From NCBI RefSeq assembly GCF_041381155.1, contig NC_091149.1, positions 16,508,609 through 16,572,608 of the forward strand: a stretch of 64,000 nt of DNA. Reading direction: 5' to 3'. The DNA comes from Argopecten irradians (lineage: Eukaryota; Mollusca; Bivalvia; Pectinida; Pectinidae). The notes under the pieces were generated by a model that saw only the letters and a list, made by a program, of their open reading frames with translations, was not told where the DNA came from and ran no database searches. Of the stretch, positions 59,075-64,000 are shown one piece after another; the stretch's first letter is position 1, and every line of letters starts with the position of its first letter. Both the position numbers and the translations under genes were made by a program.

Positions 59075-61846
59075 AACAAGAGATCCCAGAGGGATCTTAG
59101 CGCCCACCAAAGAATGATCTATATCTGACAATGGAAAGATGGATATTTTCTCTACTTTTTAAACTTTTTCAAACATACTACACCAAAATTTGAGACAGAT
59201 CGTTTCAGTACTTTTTGAAAAAATAGCAGTAACAAACTTCAACTATCAAAATCCAAGATGGCTCCTTGGCAGCCATCTTGTCGATCAATCGGCCCCAAAA
59301 ATGCAATATGCACAACTAGGTCCCTAGGGGAACCTACATACTAAATTTGGAAAAGATCCCTTCAGCACTTTCTGAGAAATAGTGATAACATACCTTAATT
59401 ACCAAAATTCAAGATGGCCGCCTGGCGGCCATCTTGTTCACCGATCAGTCTTAAAACCCAATATGCATAACTAGGGCCCTAGGGGAACCTACATATGAAA
59501 TTTGCGAAAGATCCCTTCAGTACTGTCCGAGAAATAGCGATAACAAACTTTAACTATCAAAATCCAAGATGGCTGCCTGGCGGCCATCTTGTTCACCGAT
59601 CCGTCCTAAAATGCAATATGCACAACTAGGGCCCTAGGAGAACCTTCATATAAAATTTGAGACAGATCCCTTCAGTGATTTCTGAGAAATAGCGATAACA
59701 ATCTTTGAATATCAAAATCCAAGATGGCTGCCTGGCGGCCATCTTGTTGACCGATCGGTCCCAAAACGCAATATGCACAACAAGGCCCCTTGGGTAACCT
59801 ATATGTGAAATTTGAGAATGTTCCATGCAACACTTTCTGAGAAATAACGATAACAAACTTTAACTATCAAAATCCAAGATGGCAGCCTGGCGGCCATCTT
59901 GTTCACCGATTGGTCTTAAAACGCAATATGCATAACTAGGGCCATAGGGGAACCTACATATGAAATTTGAGAAGATCCCTTCAGTACTGTCTGAGAAATA
60001 GCGATAACAAACTTTAACTATCAAAATCCAAGATGGCAGCCTGGCGGCCATCTTGTTCACCGATTGGTCTTAAAACGCAATATACATCACTAGACCCCTA
60101 GGGGAACCTACATATGCAATTTGACACAGATCCCTTCAGTTCTTTCTGAGAAATAGCGATAACAAACTTTAACTATCAAAATCCAAGATGGCGGCCTCGC
60201 GGCCATCTTGTTCATCAATTGGTCCAAAAATGCAATATGCACAACTAGGGCCATAGGAAAACCTTCATATGAAATTTGAGAAAGATCCCTTCAGCACTTT
60301 CTGAGAAATAGTGATAACAAACATTAACTATCAAAATCCAAGATGGCGGCCTGGCGGCCATCTTGTTGACCGATCGGCCTCAAAAATGCAATATGCACAA
60401 CTAGGGCCCTAGGGGAACCTACATATGAATTTTGAAACAGATCCCTTCTGTACTTTCTGAGAAACGGACGGACGGACGGACGGAAGGACGGACGACGGAC
60501 CACGGACAAAAAGCGATTTGAATAGCCCCAACAATGATGGTATGTCAATGTCCCATGAAATGTGCACAATTCCACCAGCCCTCTTCAAAGATGGATTCAT
60601 GAGGAAAGCAGACAAAGCAGATCTTGCACAGGTTATACAGAAAGACATGGGCAATTGCATTTCGCATGAACTTGATACGCATCCCATTGTCGTAGTGGAT
60701 GGCGGCTGGCTGCTACACTGGGTACGATGGAGAAAGGGCCTTACTTACGAGGAGATCGTAAACGAATATTCATCATATCTCGAGAGACAATTTGGTCTTA
60801 CCACCGTTGTTTTCGATGGGTACGAAGAGTGTAACACCAAAGACCACGAGCACTCGAGACGGACCGCATCCAAAACATCAGCTTACAGTCTCTCCAAGGC
60901 CTGACATGAAATCCCATGATAAGCAAGACGCCTTTCTTAACAATGCTAAAAATAAGACTGAGTTCATTAAAATGCTTGGACAGCATTTACAGCAGCGTAA
61001 TCATTCTATACATATCAGTAAAGGTGATGCCGACACAATGATCGTAAACAAGGCAATCTCCTTTGCACGCAACTCACAAAGTGTGACTGTCGTTGCCGAG
61101 GACACAGACATCTTTGTTATGCTGCTTCATCATTGGGGTGATGGTATGGCTCAGGTATATCTGCGGAGAGAAGGACGGAAAGGAAAACAAGAAGCAGTGA
61201 AGTTGTATTACATACAGGAAGCTTGTGAGCACATCACACCAGCACAGAAAAAATACATACTGTTTATCCATGCTTGGTCAGGCTGTGACACTACATCTGC
61301 GTGCTATGGTCAAGGCAAAGTACAAAACAGTTTTTTAAGACCAGAGAGTTCAAAATGCTTTGTGGAGGTACAAGCTAACCTAGCTCAGATCATTAGCTCA
61401 TGCCGCGCGAACACACCTGCAGATTTTCTGCATGGTACAGGGAGACGTGACTGGAATCTGCAACCCATCCCCAAACTGACCTTCCGCCAGCTCCACCGGA
61501 GGGGATTCTGCAGTTATGTCGGTGCAAGTACAAAAGTGCAACGAACAGATGCAGAACTAATGCTGATTTGAATAGCCCCAACAATAGGAACTCGCGTCAA
61601 GCTGTATGTAAGTGTCACAATTGTATGATAAATAGGAGTACTTTGCGTGAAATCACGATCTTAATACAAGGTAGGATATCTAATTAACACTTGGGCTAAA
61701 TATCGGTCTGCAACACCATGCGCAATGTATTTAAACTCTTCAAGTTGGAACCTACCTGCTCGGTACTCGTATATCGAAGCGATACCGGAAACGGATCAAA
61801 ACATCGTTGCCGTACTAGTTGCACTACAGTGATGATGGTGGGCTAA
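59075..61846 (+). mobile_element. Helitron-like element with ~155-bp repeats and a gene fragment at its 3' end
   Basis: Starts AACAAGAGATCCCAGAGGGATC then GCGCCCACCA. About eight to nine ~155-bp repeats follow (GGCGGCCATCTTGTT, CAATATGCACAACTAGG, TCCCTTCAG-ACTTTCTGAGAAA), then GGACGGACGGACGGA at about 60466-60505 and AATAGCCCCAACAATGATGG. The expected terminus, GATGGTGGGCTAA, appears only at 61834-61846. Between them lie about 1.3 kb that include a gene fragment. I infer that the insert split the 3' terminal hairpin. Confidence 0.6.
60536..61571 (+). pseudogene. Fragment of a GCDTTS-signature (PIN/FEN-like) protein gene, frameshifted
   Basis: Two overlapping frames together give ~340 residues without introns. 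The first frame, up to 60904, contains LFKDGFMRKADKADL, VVVDGGWLLHW and VVFDGYEE. After a one-base shift near 60888-60898 the other frame has GDADTMIVNKA, VAEDTDIFVMLLHHWG and LFIHAWSGCDTTSACYGQGK. It ends without the family's C terminus; the stop codon is supplied by flanking sequence. Spaced acidic residues (GDAD, EDTD, GCDT) resemble the metal-binding set of PIN/FEN1-type nucleases. I know such proteins as multi-copy, uncharacterised genes in cnidarians and molluscs, so the nuclease idea is inference. A 21-bp perfect direct repeat lies at 60515-60535 and 61565-61585, on both sides of the fragment. Confidence 0.7.
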
Positions 61847-62546
61847 AAATATGAAAGATAATTATTTGTATCCCGAAAAAATAATCCGTGGCATTATATC
61901 CTATTTGGAATGAAGAACTGATTGCGAATGCACCAAAGGCGAAACAATTGATTTTATATTATTTTTTGTATAAATTATACATATGCTCGATTAAACACAA
62001 TTAATTGTTCAAATGATGAATATCATTTATGCTGTGTCGGCGGTCAACTGTGGAGCATCTTTAAGTGAGGCATTAAAAATATAAGCAAGTCTTCAAATGG
62101 CTTGTTTTGAGCCATCGCTATCCTGCTACATGTACCTATCGTATAATTATGTCCCTTGAGATTGAATTTTAGGACATACTGCTCCAGGATTGGAAAATAA
62201 ACTGACCATGTCACCTACCGCAAACTGTGATAAAGAACATTGTCTGTGTCTGTGCTTTCATAAGTAGTTTAGCTTTATATACTGTTCCTGTCTGCATATG
62301 TTAAGAACTGAATCTGCAACTTGTCAGGGGACATAACTCGAGCCTTGTTCACTCTGGCAAAGTATGGAAATATGGTCAGATAATCAATTAAGTAATGTCT
62401 TAGTTGGTTGTGTGTTGTTGGTAATCATCCAACACAAGTTCTGAGATATTTTATTTCTTCATGGATATTAGAAATAAAACAATATGATCAAATGTATTTC
62501 TATTCTATGATCTGTATTGACAATACATTTTTATTAATATGAAATT
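61847..62546. other. Unassigned interval
   Basis: AT-rich DNA between two Helitron-like elements. I see no gene or clear repeat copy here. Confidence 0.4.
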
Positions 62547-64000
62547 TTAGGTCACCTGACCATAAGTCATGGTGACCTATTGCGATAGTCTTTTGTTCAT
62601 CGTCATCCGTCGTGCGACGTCCGTTAACATTTCCTAGTGAATGCAATAATTTGAGTAAATATTCATCGAGCTTAATTTTAATGAAACTTTCAATGTAGAC
62701 TATATATAACATTAGAAAGATCTTGGACAATTGGAAAATCGGTTGATAAGATGATAATATGAGAAAATGTTCAAATTTTGTTAAAAATGCCAATCTCTTT
62801 AAAGTGAATAGTCGGGCAAAGAAAACCAGTCTAAATGCGTTCATTAGCCTTCCAAAAGTTCTCACATATTAATACGACGGCCAAGTTCTGCTTATGTTTC
62901 CCAGTTCTGACCATTAAAGTAAAAGAAAGTTGAAAGCATTGAAAGCGAGGCTGCGTGTAAATGTAACCACGGACATAGTCAGCCGGGAGGACGTTTTAGG
63001 ATTCCTATACTTTAAATTGATTTCTTCGTACGCAGACAGATTTTGGCGAGAGATTTTATTTTTCTATTTCATAAGAAATTATACTGGATACATTCACACC
63101 ATTTTTACCGACTTTAGCCATCCTTGCCCGACTATTCACTTTAAGATAGTTGAAAATACGATTATGTCTCACGGCATCTTATCCTGATCTATATAGAGTC
63201 CTTGTTTATATCCTAATACTAATACTTGCCTTGTAGTCTGGCCCTAAATGACCTTAGTTGTCGATGGGCCGTAAAACTTAAACATACAAACAAATGAGTC
63301 AACAGTAATTTATGGAGTAATTGATGTCCTTTGCACTAATAATTATTATCGGACCTTGTGAACGCGATAAGTTTTAGTAAATATAAATCGAGCCTAACAA
63401 AACTTTGTATTTAGACTAACACTGAAAAGATCTCTGACGAGTTCGAAAATCAGCTTGATTCCAAAGTCATTTAAAGAGTTAATGCCCTTTCCACTAAAAA
63501 TTATTATTGGACCTTGTGAACACGATAAGTAAAAAAAAATATATGTATTTTTCAGATACCCCTACCGACCCTAGTTTTTACCTCCGACCCTACCTATTTT
63601 ACGACACTTTTTCAAAACAAAAATGTAGTGTATGAAGTTTTCAGCTTAGATTTTTACATTTGCTTAACGGTATATTCAGATATAGTTTAAATTACAGCAT
63701 TGAAAAATAAAAGACTTCTAGCCAGCCTTAAGCTTGAAAGACAAATTACTTCATGATATAGTAATAAAACAACTGAACCCCTCCTTAAAAAAAAAATAAA
63801 ATAAAATAAAAAAAGTCCCGACCGACCTACCCTATTTTTCAGTCATGTAACCTGAAACACGCATATAATTTTTTTGGCCTAACTAAGTAAATATAAACCG
63901 AGCTTAATGAAACTTTGGGTGTAGGCTAAAATTGGAACGATCTTGGACAAGTTCGAAAATCAGCATGATTCAACGGTAATTTACGGAGTTATTGCTCTTT
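62547..64000 (-). mobile_element. Helitron-like element on the minus strand, 5' end beyond the window
   Basis: Reading the minus strand, an ACGGACGTCGCACGACGG run is followed by a hairpin (GGTCACCATGAC / GGTCAGGTGACC) and CTAA at 62550-62547. Upstream (towards 64000) are repeats with AATCGAGCTTAATGAAAC and GATCTTGGACAAGTTCGAAA. It contains two insertions: the TTAA MITE at 62803-63140 and an insertion at about 63530-63884 with TAAGT on both sides. Confidence 0.6.
62803..63140. mobile_element. TTAA-flanked MITE (AGTGAATAGTCGGGCAA ends)
   Basis: AGTGAATAGTCGGGCAA and its exact inverse TTGCCCGACTATTCACT bound 338 bp. TTAA lies at 62799-62802 and 63141-63144. It lacks a coding gene; the 85-codon plus ORF at 62930-63187 runs out of the element and has no domain. 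Confidence 0.85.

Overview
This is a window of animal nuclear DNA, most probably from a bivalve mollusc. It is AT-rich and intron-rich, crowded with short inverted-repeat transposons, minisatellites and satellite DNA, and shows no bacterial-style gene packing. It holds one intact, recognisable host gene: a seven-exon BRCC3/BRCC36 orthologue (JAMM/MPN+ lysine-63 deubiquitinase) on the minus strand, 57880 down to 42757. Every splice junction could be placed and the phases agree through 260 codons. The bivalve assignment is inference from repeat style (tandem-repeat-bearing Helitron-like elements, BIR and Polinton-type integrase debris) and from the intermediate similarity of the BRCC36 protein to vertebrate sequences.

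1-21.2 kb is satellite DNA. A ~1.4 kb unit is repeated about ten times (7557-20830), with a separate broken copy at 1494-3254. It is interleaved with a second higher-order family made of modules B (~325 bp), A (~300 bp), C and D. Each 1.4 kb unit carries an ORF of ~108 codons that I interpret as a decayed 36-bp tandem repeat (nine 12-residue units) rather than a gene. 21.8-27.1 kb is a 42-bp minisatellite in two arrays. They are separated by a 1147-bp element with ~65-bp terminal inverted repeats that landed inside the minisatellite. 27.1-33.6 kb is a mosaic of mutually duplicated blocks with a 63-bp minisatellite, a ~200-bp near-perfect palindrome and a hairpin.

33.6-42.7 kb is mostly unique DNA with transposon remains: a frameshifted Polinton-type integrase pseudogene (minus strand), a frameshifted BIR domain fragment, and, immediately beside it, a young 2179-bp LTR element (511-bp LTRs differing at about three sites). 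Its only gene is an intact 305-codon zinc-knuckle/coiled-coil Gag-like ORF.

42.7-57.9 kb is the BRCC3 gene. Its introns are loaded with elements: two Mutator-like MITEs, a hAT MITE with an 8-bp target duplication, a CAGKGGCG-ended element with a Helitron-like element nested in it, several Helitron-like elements, a LINE 3' remnant, and duplicated pieces of BRCC3 exon 2. 59-64 kb is upstream of the gene. It contains two more Helitron-like elements, one of which has a ~1 kb frameshifted fragment of a GCDTTS-signature (PIN/FEN-like) gene lodged at its 3' terminus.

The strongest general observation is that at least four unrelated-in-sequence repeat families share one architecture: a 5' short hairpin, a subterminal 10-11 bp motif, internal ~155-160 bp tandem repeats, a GACG-rich run, and a 3' hairpin that inverts the subterminal motif and ends in CTAA.
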